A DNA stretch of 64,000 nt from an uncultured Pelagibacteraceae bacterium. GTDB taxonomy: Bacteria; Pseudomonadota; Alphaproteobacteria; Pelagibacterales; Pelagibacteraceae. A program made the position numbers and the translations under genes. Numbering within the stretch: the first letter of the stretch is position 1; each line of letters starts with the position of its first letter. The notes under the pieces were generated by a model. The model saw only the letters and a list, made by a program, of their open reading frames with translations, ran no database searches and had not been told where the DNA came from. Positions 28,480-38,350 of the stretch are shown piece by piece. The stretch is from the NCBI GenBank assembly GCA_902592985.1, contig CACJGR010000002.1, positions 1-64,000 on the forward strand, written 5' to 3'.

Positions 28480-30876
28480 ATGGCTATAAAAAAATCACAA
28501 ATTTACTCTTCACTTTGGTCTGCATGTGACGATCTTAGGGGAGGAATAGAGCCAGCATCCTACAAAGATTATGTTTTGGTATTATTATTTGTTAAATATA
28601 TAAGTGATAAGTATGTAGATCAATCTTATGCACCTATTAAAGTACCAAAAGGATCTACATTTCAAGATTTAATAAAATTAAAAGGAAAAATAGATATAGG
28701 AGTAAAAATAAATAAAAAAATTCTTTCTCCAATAGCAGAAGAAAATAATTTTAATACATTTCCAGATTTTAATGACAGTCAAAAACTTGGTTCTGGAAAA
28801 GAAATGGTAGATCGTTTAACAAATTTAATTGCAGTATTTGAGAATAAAAATTTAGATTTTACCAAAAACCGAGCGGATGGCGATGATATTTTGGGTGATG
28901 CTTACGAATACTTAATGAGAAACTTTGCATCAGAAAGTGGGAAAAAAAAAGGAGCATTCTATACACCTTCCGAAGTAAGTCGTATAATATCTCTCGTTAT
29001 TGGAATTTCAGATGATGATACTTCTAGTAGTACAACTGTTTATGATCCAACTTGTGGTTCAGGATCATTGTTATTAAAAGTAAATGATGCTGCCAAATCT
29101 AATATATCAATCTATGGGCAAGAATTAGATATTTCTACAGCAGTATTATCTCAAATGAATATGATTTTGCATGACAATCCTACCGCACGAATTGTTCAAG
29201 GTAACGCTTTGTCAGATCCTAAATTTTTACATCAAGGTAATCTAAAAAAGTTTGACTATATTGTTGCTAATCCTCCTTTTAGTGACAAGAGATGGTCTAC
29301 CGGAATAAATCCAGAAACAGACAAACATAATAGATTTAAAATTGGTATTCCTCCAATAAAACAGGGTGATTACGCATATATGCTGCATGTTATAGAGTCA
29401 TTAAAGTCAAATGGAAAAGCAGCGATTATTATGCCTCACGGAGTGCTATTTAGAGGTAATACTGAAGAAGATATTAGAAAAAAAATTTTAGAAAAAAAAT
29501 ATATAAAAGGAATTATAGGTTTACCTTCAAACTTGTTTTACGGAACTGGAATTCCAGCTTGCATAATTATTATCGATAAAAGTCAAAATAGTGAAAGCAA
29601 AGGAATTTTTATGATTAATGCTAGTGATGGCTTTAAAAAAGATGGACCAAAAAATCGTTTAAGAGAAATGGATGTTCGCAAAATAGTTGAAATTTTTAAG
29701 ACTAAAAAAAATATTAAAGATTTTTCGCGTTTTATAAAATATGAGGAAATAGAAAAAAATAATTTTAATCTAAATTTATCAAGATATGTAGCTAATGATA
29801 AATCAGAAGATGTTCAAGATATTAGCGCACATATAAATGGAGGTATACCTGATGATGATATAAATAATTTAGAAGATTATTGGTTATCTTTCCCAAAATT
29901 AAAGTCTGATTTATTCGAAGATAATCGCAAAGGTTATAAAAATATAAAAATTCATTCGGACAAACTTTATACTCAAATATCTAACCACAATGATTTTATA
30001 ACTTTTAATAACAAAGCTTCCACGTACTTTAAAAAATTCTTTAAAAAAATTCTTCCAAAATTAGAACAATTAAAAAAAAGCTTTAAACCAAAAGAAAAAA
30101 TAGAAGAAATATCAGAAATTTTGTTAAATCATTACTATCAATATCCAATAATAAATCACTATAGAGTTTACCAAGAGTTAATGGAATATTGGAACGAATC
30201 CTTATCAGACGATTTTTATCAAATTTCATCAATTGGATGGAAAGTTGAAATAGAAAAAATTATTGCAATTAATAAAAAAGGTCATCAAATTGATAAAGGA
30301 TGGAAATGTGATCTTATACCAAAATCTTTATTGATATCAAAATTTTTTTTTAATGAAAAAAAAAAAATAGATGAATTAATTTTTAAACTTGAAGAATTGG
30401 AAGATATTCAAAAAAACATAGAGGAAGAAAATTCCACTGAAGAAGGAATTTTTACAGATTTTGATGTGATAAATAAAAAAAATATCAATGATCGAATTGC
30501 TGAGATTGAAGATCATAAAAATTTTAAAGAAGAAATTAATATTTTGAAACAATGGATTGAAAATTCAAAAAAAATTCAGAAATTTAAGAAAGAATTAAAA
30601 GAAAAATACGTTGCATTAGATAAAATAACTTTAATTAAATATTCAAAATTAAAACAAGATGAAATTAAAAACATTTTAATATACGAAAAATGGATGCCAA
30701 TTTTAGAAAAGAAGATTCTTGATATGACTAAAGAAACAACACAATATCTAATAAGGCGCTTGAGAGAACTCATTGATAGATATGAGATAACTTTACCTGA
30801 ACTTCAAAAAAAAACGGATAGTTTAGAAGACAAAATTAAGAAAAATATAAAGGAGATGGGATATTCATGGGATTAG
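28480..30876 (+). CDS. hsdM: Type I restriction-modification methyltransferase subunit HsdM with long C-terminal extension
   Basis: VYDPTCGSGSLLLK, YIVANPPFS (NPPF), GAFYTPSEVSRI. Confidence 0.93.
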   Translation: MAIKKSQIYSSLWSACDDLRGGIEPASYKDYVLVLLFVKYISDKYVDQSYAPIKVPKGSTFQDLIKLKGKIDIGVKINKKILSPIAEENNFNTFPDFNDSQKLGSGKEMVDRLTNLIAVFENKNLDFTKNRADGDDILGDAYEYLMRNFASESGKKKGAFYTPSEVSRIISLVIGISDDDTSSSTTVYDPTCGSGSLLLKVNDAAKSNISIYGQELDISTAVLSQMNMILHDNPTARIVQGNALSDPKFLHQGNLKKFDYIVANPPFSDKRWSTGINPETDKHNRFKIGIPPIKQGDYAYMLHVIESLKSNGKAAIIMPHGVLFRGNTEEDIRKKILEKKYIKGIIGLPSNLFYGTGIPACIIIIDKSQNSESKGIFMINASDGFKKDGPKNRLREMDVRKIVEIFKTKKNIKDFSRFIKYEEIEKNNFNLNLSRYVANDKSEDVQDISAHINGGIPDDDINNLEDYWLSFPKLKSDLFEDNRKGYKNIKIHSDKLYTQISNHNDFITFNNKASTYFKKFFKKILPKLEQLKKSFKPKEKIEEISEILLNHYYQYPIINHYRVYQELMEYWNESLSDDFYQISSIGWKVEIEKIIAINKKGHQIDKGWKCDLIPKSLLISKFFFNEKKKIDELIFKLEELEDIQKNIEEENSTEEGIFTDFDVINKKNINDRIAEIEDHKNFKEEINILKQWIENSKKIQKFKKELKEKYVALDKITLIKYSKLKQDEIKNILIYEKWMPILEKKILDMTKETTQYLIRRLRELIDRYEITLPELQKKTDSLEDKIKKNIKEMGYSWD

Positions 30877-32048
30877 ATTTTTTTCAAAAATTAACTGAAA
30901 GAAAAATACCCGAAGGTTGGGAAATAAAACACCTTTCAGAATTATCAAAAATTTCCAGTGGTAAAAGATTACCAAAAGGAGAAATGCTTATATCAAACCA
31001 AAATTCAAATGCATATATTCGAGTTGCAGATATGAAATCTTATGGCGTAGAACTATCCAAATTAAAATATGTTCCAGAACATTTAGTTGAAAAAATTAAA
31101 AATTATAGAATTTATAAAAATGATTTATATATTTCTGTTGCGGGAACACTTGGCCTAGTAGGAATAATTGACGAATCATTAGATGGTGCAAACCTAACAG
31201 AAAATGCAAATAGGGTATTTGATTTAAAAATTGATAAAAAATATTTATTTTATTTTCTTCAATCAAATTATATTAAAAAAATTATTGAAAGCATAAGTAC
31301 AACAGGTGCTCAACCAAAATTAGCATTAACAAGGATAAGAAATTTTATTATTTTGTATCCAAAAAATTCTAGAGAACAAAAAAATATTGCAAATAAACTT
31401 TGTGATATAGACGAATTGTTAATTTTTTGTAGTAAGTTAATTAAAAAAAAGAAAGAAATAAACAGAAGCTTAATAAAATTACTTGTCTTAGGAAAAAAAA
31501 GACTAACTGGATTTGATAAAAAATGGGAGGAATCAACTTTAGGAGATCTTTTGAGTTATGAGCAACCGACAAAATATATATCCAAAGAAAAAGAATATAA
31601 TATTGCTGGCAGCACACCTATTTTGACTGCGAATAAATCCTTTGTCCTTGGTTATACAGATGAAACCGATTGTATTTTTAACAATCTGCCAGTTATAATT
31701 TTTGATGATTTTACAACTGATAAAAAATTTGTTCCTTTTAAATTTAAAGTAAGATCATCAGCTCTTAAAATACTAAAACCTAAAAGTTCAAATATTGACA
31801 TGTATTTTATTTTTAATTTAATGAACTATATCAATTTTTCTACAATAGAGCATAAAAGATACTGGATAGCTGAATTTCAATATTTAAAAGTTTTAATTCC
31901 TAGTTTTGAAGAACAAAAAAAAATTTCTTCTATCATTATTACAGCTCAAAAACAGGTAGATTATATTAATAAAAAAATGCTTAAACTAAAAAAAATAAAA
32001 TCTTCAATAATTGAAGAACTGTTAACAGCAAAAACTAAATTGTCATGA
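30867..32048 (+). CDS. hsdS: Type I restriction-modification specificity subunit HsdS
   Basis: Two target-recognition-domain halves (IPEGWEIKHLSEL.., KKWEESTLGDLL..), coiled-coil spacers, EEQKKISSII; between hsdM and hsdR. Confidence 0.9.
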   Translation: MGLDFFQKLTERKIPEGWEIKHLSELSKISSGKRLPKGEMLISNQNSNAYIRVADMKSYGVELSKLKYVPEHLVEKIKNYRIYKNDLYISVAGTLGLVGIIDESLDGANLTENANRVFDLKIDKKYLFYFLQSNYIKKIIESISTTGAQPKLALTRIRNFIILYPKNSREQKNIANKLCDIDELLIFCSKLIKKKKEINRSLIKLLVLGKKRLTGFDKKWEESTLGDLLSYEQPTKYISKEKEYNIAGSTPILTANKSFVLGYTDETDCIFNNLPVIIFDDFTTDKKFVPFKFKVRSSALKILKPKSSNIDMYFIFNLMNYINFSTIEHKRYWIAEFQYLKVLIPSFEEQKKISSIIITAQKQVDYINKKMLKLKKIKSSIIEELLTAKTKLS

Positions 32049-35000
32049 ATCGTTTAGCAGAACAAGAAATTTTAACCCAAAAAAGATTAATTGAATTATT
32101 TCAAAAAGAACTTGGATATAATTACAAAGGTGATTGGAAAGAACGTGAAAACAATAACAATATTGAAGAAGATTTACTTTATAAAAATCTTAAAAATCGA
32201 GGCTATGATAAAAACCAGATCACAAAAGCTATAGATCATTTAAAACGCCAAGCAAATAATTCTAGCAATAATTTATATCAACGCAATAAAGATGTTTATG
32301 AATTAATGAGATATGGAGTGCCTGTTAAAATTGATGCGTCAAAACCTACCGAAACTGTTCATCTAATTGATTGGACAAACCCAACATTGAATGATTTTAT
32401 TATTGTGGAAGAAGTGACATTAAAAGGAAATTATGAGCGGCGACCCGACCTAGTTCTTTACATTAATGGATTGGCTTTTTGTGTTATTGAACTAAAACGA
32501 AGCACAGTATCTATTAACGAAGGTATTCGACAAAGTATTTCTAATCAACAAAACCGTTTTAACGAGTGGTTTTATTCAACTGTTCAATTTGTAATAGCTG
32601 GAAATGATTCTGAAGGGTTACGATATGGAACCGTCCAAACGCCTGAAACTTTTTTTTTAAACTGGAAAGAGGATGAGAATAACAACGAAGGTTATAAATT
32701 GGATAAATATATTTTGAAAATGTTCTCAAAATCTCGTCTGCTTGATTTAATGTTTAATTTTATCTTATTTGATGGAGGTGTTAAAAAAGTACCACGTGTA
32801 AACCAATACTTTGCAGTTAAATCTGCTCAAGAATATGTAAACCGCCATGAAGGAGGAATTATTTGGCATACTCAAGGCAGTGGAAAATCTATTATAATGC
32901 TTTTATTAACTAAATGGATTTTAGAAAATAACTCACAATCGCGGGTAGTAATAATAACAGATAGAAATGAACTTGATAAACAAATTAAAAATGTCTTTTC
33001 TGATAGTGGTGAAAATATAGAACGAGCAAAGAATGGAAAAGATTTAATCAATAAATTAAAAAATCCAACACCAAGACTTTTATGTTCATTAATTCATAAA
33101 TTTAGAAAAAAAGAAATTGATGATTTTGATGCTTATATAAAAAGTTTAGAAAACGATGCTTTAAAAACTCAAGGAGATATTTTTGTTTTAATTGATGAAT
33201 GTCACAGAACTCAGTCAGGTAAATTGCATAAAATTATGAAATCTTATCTGCCTAATGCTACATTTTTTGGCTTTACTGGCACACCATTGCTCAAAAAAGA
33301 TAAGGAAACTACTAATGAGACTTTTGGAGGATATATACATCGGTATCTTCTTGACGAAGCTGTGAAAGATAAAGTTATACTAGATATACTTTATGAAGCT
33401 CGTGACGTTAACCAATTTCTTGGATCAAAAAATAAAATAGATGCATGGTTTGATGCGAAAACTAAAGGGCTTAATCAATGGCAAAAAATTGCACTAAAAA
33501 AAAGATGGACTTCTTTGCAAACTGTACTTAGTTCGGAATCGCGCATAGAAAGAATAGTTGATGATATAATTTTTGATTTTTCTATTAAACCAAGACTTAG
33601 CAGTGATAAAGGAACTGCAATGTTAGTGGCTAACTCTATTTACGAAGCTTGTAAATATTTTGAAATATTTAACAAAACAGAAATGCGGGGTAAATGTGCT
33701 TTAATTACATCTCATAATCCTCATGCTAGCGACGTTACTTTGGAAGACACAGGTGCAAATACTGATACTGATAATGAATATATTTTTAAAATCTATGAAG
33801 ATATTTTAAAAAACATTAAACCAAAGCCTGGAAAAACTAAAGCGGAGACGTACGAAGATATATATAAAAACAAATTTATAAAAGAACCTCATAATACAAA
33901 ACTATTAATAGTTGTTGATAAACTATTAACGGGCTTTGATGCACCTAGTTGCTCATATTTATATATTGATAAATCAATGCAAGATCACGGTCTATTTCAA
34001 GCTATATGTAGAACTAACAGACTTGATGGCGAAGACAAAGATTATGGTTATATAGTAGACTACAAAGATCTTTTTATAAAAGTTGAGAATGCAATCGCCG
34101 TATATTCCTCAGAGTTAGACCAAGAAAATTTAGGTAAAAAAGAAGAAATTAAAATATACGATAGACTTAAAGTTTGTAGAGAGAAATTAGATTCAATATT
34201 AGATTCTCTTGAAAAACTATGCCAACCTATGCCTCAACCAAGAAAAACTATAAATTATATTAATTATTTTTGTGGAAATTCAGAAAATCCTAACGACCTT
34301 AAAGGCAATAAACTTAAAAGAGAATCTCTTTACAAACTTACAGCATCAATGATTAGAACTTATGCAAATTTAGCAAATGATATGTTGTCAGCAGGTTATT
34401 CAGAAACAGAAAGTAAGCACGTTAAAAATCTAATTCAAAATTATAAGGATTTAAGAGATATTATTAAAAATGCTAGTGGAGAGTATCTTGATTTAAAAGC
34501 ATATGAGGCTGATATGCGACATTTAATAGATACCTATATAGAGTCAGATGAAGCAAAAAAAATATCTAATTTTGAAAATCTATCTCTTGTTGAATTGATA
34601 GTAAAAAGTGGAATTGCCGAAATAATTCAAAATAAATTAAATAATTTTACAAATGATAAAAATGAAATTTCCGAAACTATTGAAAATAATTTTAGAAGTA
34701 GTTTGGAAAAAAATAAACTTGATGACCCTGCGTTTTTTGAACAAATCTCATTATTGTTAGATAATATTATTTCTGAGAGAAAAAACAAAGCTATCGAATA
34801 CGAAAATTATTTACAAAAAATGGAAGTGCTTGCAAAAAAAATTACTCAAAATAATGATGAAAATTTTCCTCCTCTAATTAACAAGCCTGAACTACGTATG
34901 CTTTATAATAATTTATTTAATAATGAGGAATTAGCATTAAAATTAGATAATAAACTTAAAGACAGAGCACCAAATGATTGGAGAAATGTATTGCCTAAAG

Positions 35001-35095
35001 AACAAATTGTAAAACAAACAATATACGAAGTCATACCTAATTATAGTGAAGTTGAAAGATTATTTGAAATTATCAAACAACAAAAAAATTACTAA
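32045..35095 (+). CDS. hsdR: Type I restriction endonuclease subunit HsdR
   Basis: NGLAFCVIELKRS nuclease motif, HTQGSGKSIIM Walker A, DECHRTQ, FTGTPL, VDKLLTGFDAP, CRTNR. Confidence 0.93.
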   Translation: MNRLAEQEILTQKRLIELFQKELGYNYKGDWKERENNNNIEEDLLYKNLKNRGYDKNQITKAIDHLKRQANNSSNNLYQRNKDVYELMRYGVPVKIDASKPTETVHLIDWTNPTLNDFIIVEEVTLKGNYERRPDLVLYINGLAFCVIELKRSTVSINEGIRQSISNQQNRFNEWFYSTVQFVIAGNDSEGLRYGTVQTPETFFLNWKEDENNNEGYKLDKYILKMFSKSRLLDLMFNFILFDGGVKKVPRVNQYFAVKSAQEYVNRHEGGIIWHTQGSGKSIIMLLLTKWILENNSQSRVVIITDRNELDKQIKNVFSDSGENIERAKNGKDLINKLKNPTPRLLCSLIHKFRKKEIDDFDAYIKSLENDALKTQGDIFVLIDECHRTQSGKLHKIMKSYLPNATFFGFTGTPLLKKDKETTNETFGGYIHRYLLDEAVKDKVILDILYEARDVNQFLGSKNKIDAWFDAKTKGLNQWQKIALKKRWTSLQTVLSSESRIERIVDDIIFDFSIKPRLSSDKGTAMLVANSIYEACKYFEIFNKTEMRGKCALITSHNPHASDVTLEDTGANTDTDNEYIFKIYEDILKNIKPKPGKTKAETYEDIYKNKFIKEPHNTKLLIVVDKLLTGFDAPSCSYLYIDKSMQDHGLFQAICRTNRLDGEDKDYGYIVDYKDLFIKVENAIAVYSSELDQENLGKKEEIKIYDRLKVCREKLDSILDSLEKLCQPMPQPRKTINYINYFCGNSENPNDLKGNKLKRESLYKLTASMIRTYANLANDMLSAGYSETESKHVKNLIQNYKDLRDIIKNASGEYLDLKAYEADMRHLIDTYIESDEAKKISNFENLSLVELIVKSGIAEIIQNKLNNFTNDKNEISETIENNFRSSLEKNKLDDPAFFEQISLLLDNIISERKNKAIEYENYLQKMEVLAKKITQNNDENFPPLINKPELRMLYNNLFNNEELALKLDNKLKDRAPNDWRNVLPKEQIVKQTIYEVIPNYSEVERLFEIIKQQKNY

Positions 35096-35154
35096 TTTTT
35101 ACTATACCATCATGGGCTTGGGGCGCCTGGCAACAGAAAGTCTCTCTTTTATCA

Positions 35155-35343
35155 TTAGTTTAGTTTTTCTTTTAGATATTTATTAGTTAATTCTATAAAT
35201 CGAAACCAGTCGTGGATATAATCTTTTTTTCTTTTTTTTCTTTCTTTTTCGATTTGTTCAGCAGCCTTACGTTGGGCATTTACTACTATTAAATCCGATC
35301 TATCTATATGATTATTTTCTTGCATTGAATAGTTATTCACCAT
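35155..35343 (-). CDS. Hypothetical 62-aa basic protein
   Basis: Only non-trivial ORF in an intergenic space; highly charged; no family recognised. Confidence 0.35.
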   Translation of the reverse strand: MVNNYSMQENNHIDRSDLIVVNAQRKAAEQIEKERKKRKKDYIHDWFRFIELTNKYLKEKLN

Positions 35344-35438
35344 TACAAAACAATATTGTCGATATTATGTTTTAAAATATTCCATAATTCATTATTGAGT
35401 CAGACTCTTGAATCAATTGAGCTCATTATAAATATTTA

Positions 35439-35981
35439 TTAAGATATTGATTTTTCTTTTGGTTCGCTAAGTTCTATACAGTTGCTTTTAATTCTTTGAA
35501 AAGCATTACCCACATCATATAATTCCCAATTATTGAAGGTGATATCAAAATATTTTTTGGCTTTAAAGCCATGACCATCAACTATTTTGATTTCATATCT
35601 ATCAAGCTCTTTGAGGGCACTTGCTAATGTATCTACTGGCCAACTTCCAAGACTAAACCAGACTTGATAACCCATTAAAAATGGACGAACCATAAACACT
35701 TTAATTTCATAACCAGAAACATCATTAATTTGAATTGGAATTTTTTGACCATTAAGTTGAGATATGTCAGCGGGCTTTTGGTAGGTATAAAACGTGACTA
35801 CATGTTGAACAGTATCGCAATGATCTTTTCTCATGATAAATCTTAATTTATCACCATACGTGACTTCACCAGCAAGCGCACCATAACTAAAACCCCCGTC
35901 AAGTTTATCAAAATCCCACTTGTCATCTGCTAGAACGTTGATAGGAACTAAAATTAAAATTAAAATATAGAAGATTCGCAT
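35439..35981 (-). CDS. Hypothetical exported protein
   Basis: 180 aa with N-terminal signal peptide MRIFYILILILVPINVLADD. Confidence 0.6.
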   Translation of the reverse strand: MRIFYILILILVPINVLADDKWDFDKLDGGFSYGALAGEVTYGDKLRFIMRKDHCDTVQHVVTFYTYQKPADISQLNGQKIPIQINDVSGYEIKVFMVRPFLMGYQVWFSLGSWPVDTLASALKELDRYEIKIVDGHGFKAKKYFDITFNNWELYDVGNAFQRIKSNCIELSEPKEKSIS

Positions 35982-36072
35982 TAAGCTTTTTTAGAAGAGC
36001 CAAATGGTTTTATTAGGACGTTAATTTGTTCTAAAAAAGACTTACCAAAAAGCTCTAGAATAGACCATTTGA

Positions 36073-36105
36073 TTTATCTCAAAATGTTCTAGTTCGGGGA
36101 CTAGT
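36073..36105. repeat. 33-bp direct repeat, right copy
   Basis: Identical to 28343-28375. Confidence 0.95.
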
Positions 36106-36219
36106 TTTTTATGAAAATTGATGAATCTTTATGCGATTAATTTTTTATGAATTTTAAATTGTCCGCATAACTAGTGTAGAGTAGTGTAGGTGAGTGTGGG
36201 TTAATGTGTTCCTCTAGTG

Positions 36220-36281
36220 CCTTAAATAATCGCCAGCTTCCTGAATAATTTTCCAGAGTTTACTTGCGTTTTCTTTGTTCA
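36220..36281 (-). pseudogene. Truncated 5' fragment of the 28098..28334 78-aa gene
   Basis: 62-bp match to 28263-28324 with 3 mismatches; ATG start replaced. Confidence 0.8.
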
Positions 36282-36284
36282 AAT

Positions 36285-37304
36285 TTAATTAAGTAAATTT
36301 TTTTTAAAAAATTTTAAGAACGGGCCCTTGAATTGTTCCCAACTTTTTCCGCCACCTTTCCTTGTTCCACCTATGTGATAGCCATATGTAATACATGAAG
36401 CATCTATCTTGACGTCCTTGTTCGGCATTCCGTCATCTTCTGTATAGTAAGCGGGACATTCAAGCCATTTTTCTTGGTTTGCCTCATATTCAGCTTCGTA
36501 ATTAGCCTCGAATCCATGACCCCATCTTGCTTTAGTAGTTACTTTTATATCTGCTCCATTTGCTTTCATTTTTTCTCCATATTCTTCACATAAGTGTGCA
36601 TGTGAAGCATCATCAATTTTACCATTGACCATCCAGATTTTGGTTTCTGGTATCGGTTGAGGATTTCTAAAATATCCTGACTGATGACATTCATTAGATC
36701 TAGGTAGTGAAGCAGCAAAATACAAATCTTTACTGATAAGTGCATCTCTTATTCTTCTTTCAGCGATTGCAAGTGAATTCATTCCACCTCTTGACCAACC
36801 AGTAATTCCAACTTTTTTAATATTAATCTTTGGATTTTTTGACAAATATTCAAGTGTCATAAATGCATCAATATAAAATGAATAAGTTGATACTTGTGCT
36901 TGATCAGCTCCTGCACTTATTACATGTCTTCCACTAAAATTATCTACGAACATTACTGCAATTCCTTTTTTCAGCAATATCTTTGCCATTAGTCTGTTAA
37001 ATTTAAACCATTCATTGCTAAATAGAGCAGATCCACCACTTGCATGATTGAATACTAAAACAGGGAATGGACCTTCACCCTTTTTAGGATATGCAATTAA
37101 TGCATCTATTTTGACTGGTGAATTTTTATATGACCCATCTTTTAAACTCATAAATTCATTCGGAAAAGGTCCCGAATTATATGAAAGGATTTTTACCATC
37201 TTAGCATCTTTAAAATATGGCCATAAAGTAAATAATGGTGAAGTTCCAGCAAATAAAGAGCTAGTTAGTAAAAAGTAAATTAGGATTATTAATATTTTTT
37301 TCAT
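36285..37304 (-). CDS. Secreted dienelactone-hydrolase-like alpha/beta hydrolase, copy 1
   Basis: Signal peptide; FPVLVFNHASGG, GITGWSRGGMNSLA, GHGFEANY; near-identical to the adjacent gene. Confidence 0.8.
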   Translation of the reverse strand: MKKILIILIYFLLTSSLFAGTSPLFTLWPYFKDAKMVKILSYNSGPFPNEFMSLKDGSYKNSPVKIDALIAYPKKGEGPFPVLVFNHASGGSALFSNEWFKFNRLMAKILLKKGIAVMFVDNFSGRHVISAGADQAQVSTYSFYIDAFMTLEYLSKNPKINIKKVGITGWSRGGMNSLAIAERRIRDALISKDLYFAASLPRSNECHQSGYFRNPQPIPETKIWMVNGKIDDASHAHLCEEYGEKMKANGADIKVTTKARWGHGFEANYEAEYEANQEKWLECPAYYTEDDGMPNKDVKIDASCITYGYHIGGTRKGGGKSWEQFKGPFLKFFKKNLLN

Positions 37305-37306
37305 AT

Positions 37307-38326
37307 TTAATTAAGTAAATTTTTTTTAAAAAATTTTAAGAACGGGCCCTTGAATTGTTCCCAACTTTTTCCGCCACCTTTCCTTGTTCCACCTACATGG
37401 TAACCATAAGTAATACATGAAGCATCTATCTTGACGTCCTTGTTCGGCATTCCGTCATCTTCTGTATAGTAATCGGGACATTCATGCCAGGCTTCTAGGT
37501 TTGCTTCATATTCAGCTGAATAATTAGCCTCGAACATATGACCCCATCCACTTTTAGTAGTTACTTTTATATCTGCTCCATTTGCTTTCATTTTTTCTCC
37601 ATATTCTTCACATATGTGTGCATGTGAAGCATCATCAATTTTACCATTGACCATCCAGATTTTGGTTTCTGGTATCGGTTGAGGATTTCTAAAAAATCCT
37701 GACTGGCGACATTCTACAGATCTAGGTTGTGAAGCAGCAAAATATAAATCTTTACTGATAAGTGCATCTCTTATTCTTCTTTCAGCGATTGCAAGTGAAG
37801 TCATTCCACCTCTTGAGCCACCAGTAATTCCAACTTTTTTTATATTAACCCTTGGATCTTTTGACAAATATTCAAGCGTCATAAATGCATCAATATAAAA
37901 TGAATAAGTTGATACTTGTGCTTGATCTTCCGCTGCACTTACTACATTTCTTCCATTAAAATTATCGACGAACATTACTGCAATTCCTTTTTTCAGCAAT
38001 ATCTTTGCCGTTAGTCTGTTAAATTTATTCCATTTACCGCTAAATGACCTAGCTCCACCGCTTGAATGATTGTATACCAAAACAGGGAATGGTCCTTCAC
38101 CTTTCTTAGGAAATACCATTAGTGCATCTATAGTGACTGGTGATTTTTTATACGACCCATCTTTTAAAGTAATAAATTCATTTGGAAAAGGTCCCGAATT
38201 ATATGAAGGGATTTGTACCATCTTACCCTCTTTAAAATATTTCCATAAAGTAAATAATTGTGATGTTCCAGCAAACGAAGAACTTGTAATAAATACACAA
38301 AACAGAATTATAAATATTTTTTTCAT
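37307..38326 (-). CDS. Secreted dienelactone-hydrolase-like alpha/beta hydrolase, copy 2
   Basis: Signal peptide; GITGGSRGGMTSLA; tandem paralogue. Confidence 0.8.
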   Translation of the reverse strand: MKKIFIILFCVFITSSSFAGTSQLFTLWKYFKEGKMVQIPSYNSGPFPNEFITLKDGSYKKSPVTIDALMVFPKKGEGPFPVLVYNHSSGGARSFSGKWNKFNRLTAKILLKKGIAVMFVDNFNGRNVVSAAEDQAQVSTYSFYIDAFMTLEYLSKDPRVNIKKVGITGGSRGGMTSLAIAERRIRDALISKDLYFAASQPRSVECRQSGFFRNPQPIPETKIWMVNGKIDDASHAHICEEYGEKMKANGADIKVTTKSGWGHMFEANYSAEYEANLEAWHECPDYYTEDDGMPNKDVKIDASCITYGYHVGGTRKGGGKSWEQFKGPFLKFFKKNLLN

Positions 38327-38350
38327 AGATTAAATCCTATACAAAATTTT

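Noticed and set aside
28343-36105. Two 33-bp repeats as a CRISPR array remnant
   Set aside because: Only two copies 7.7 kb apart, no spacer periodicity and no cas genes
36165-36219. GTGTAG-like degenerate repeats (agtgtagagtagtgtaggtgagtgtggg)
   Set aside because: Imperfect and short; probably low-complexity sequence at a rearrangement junction
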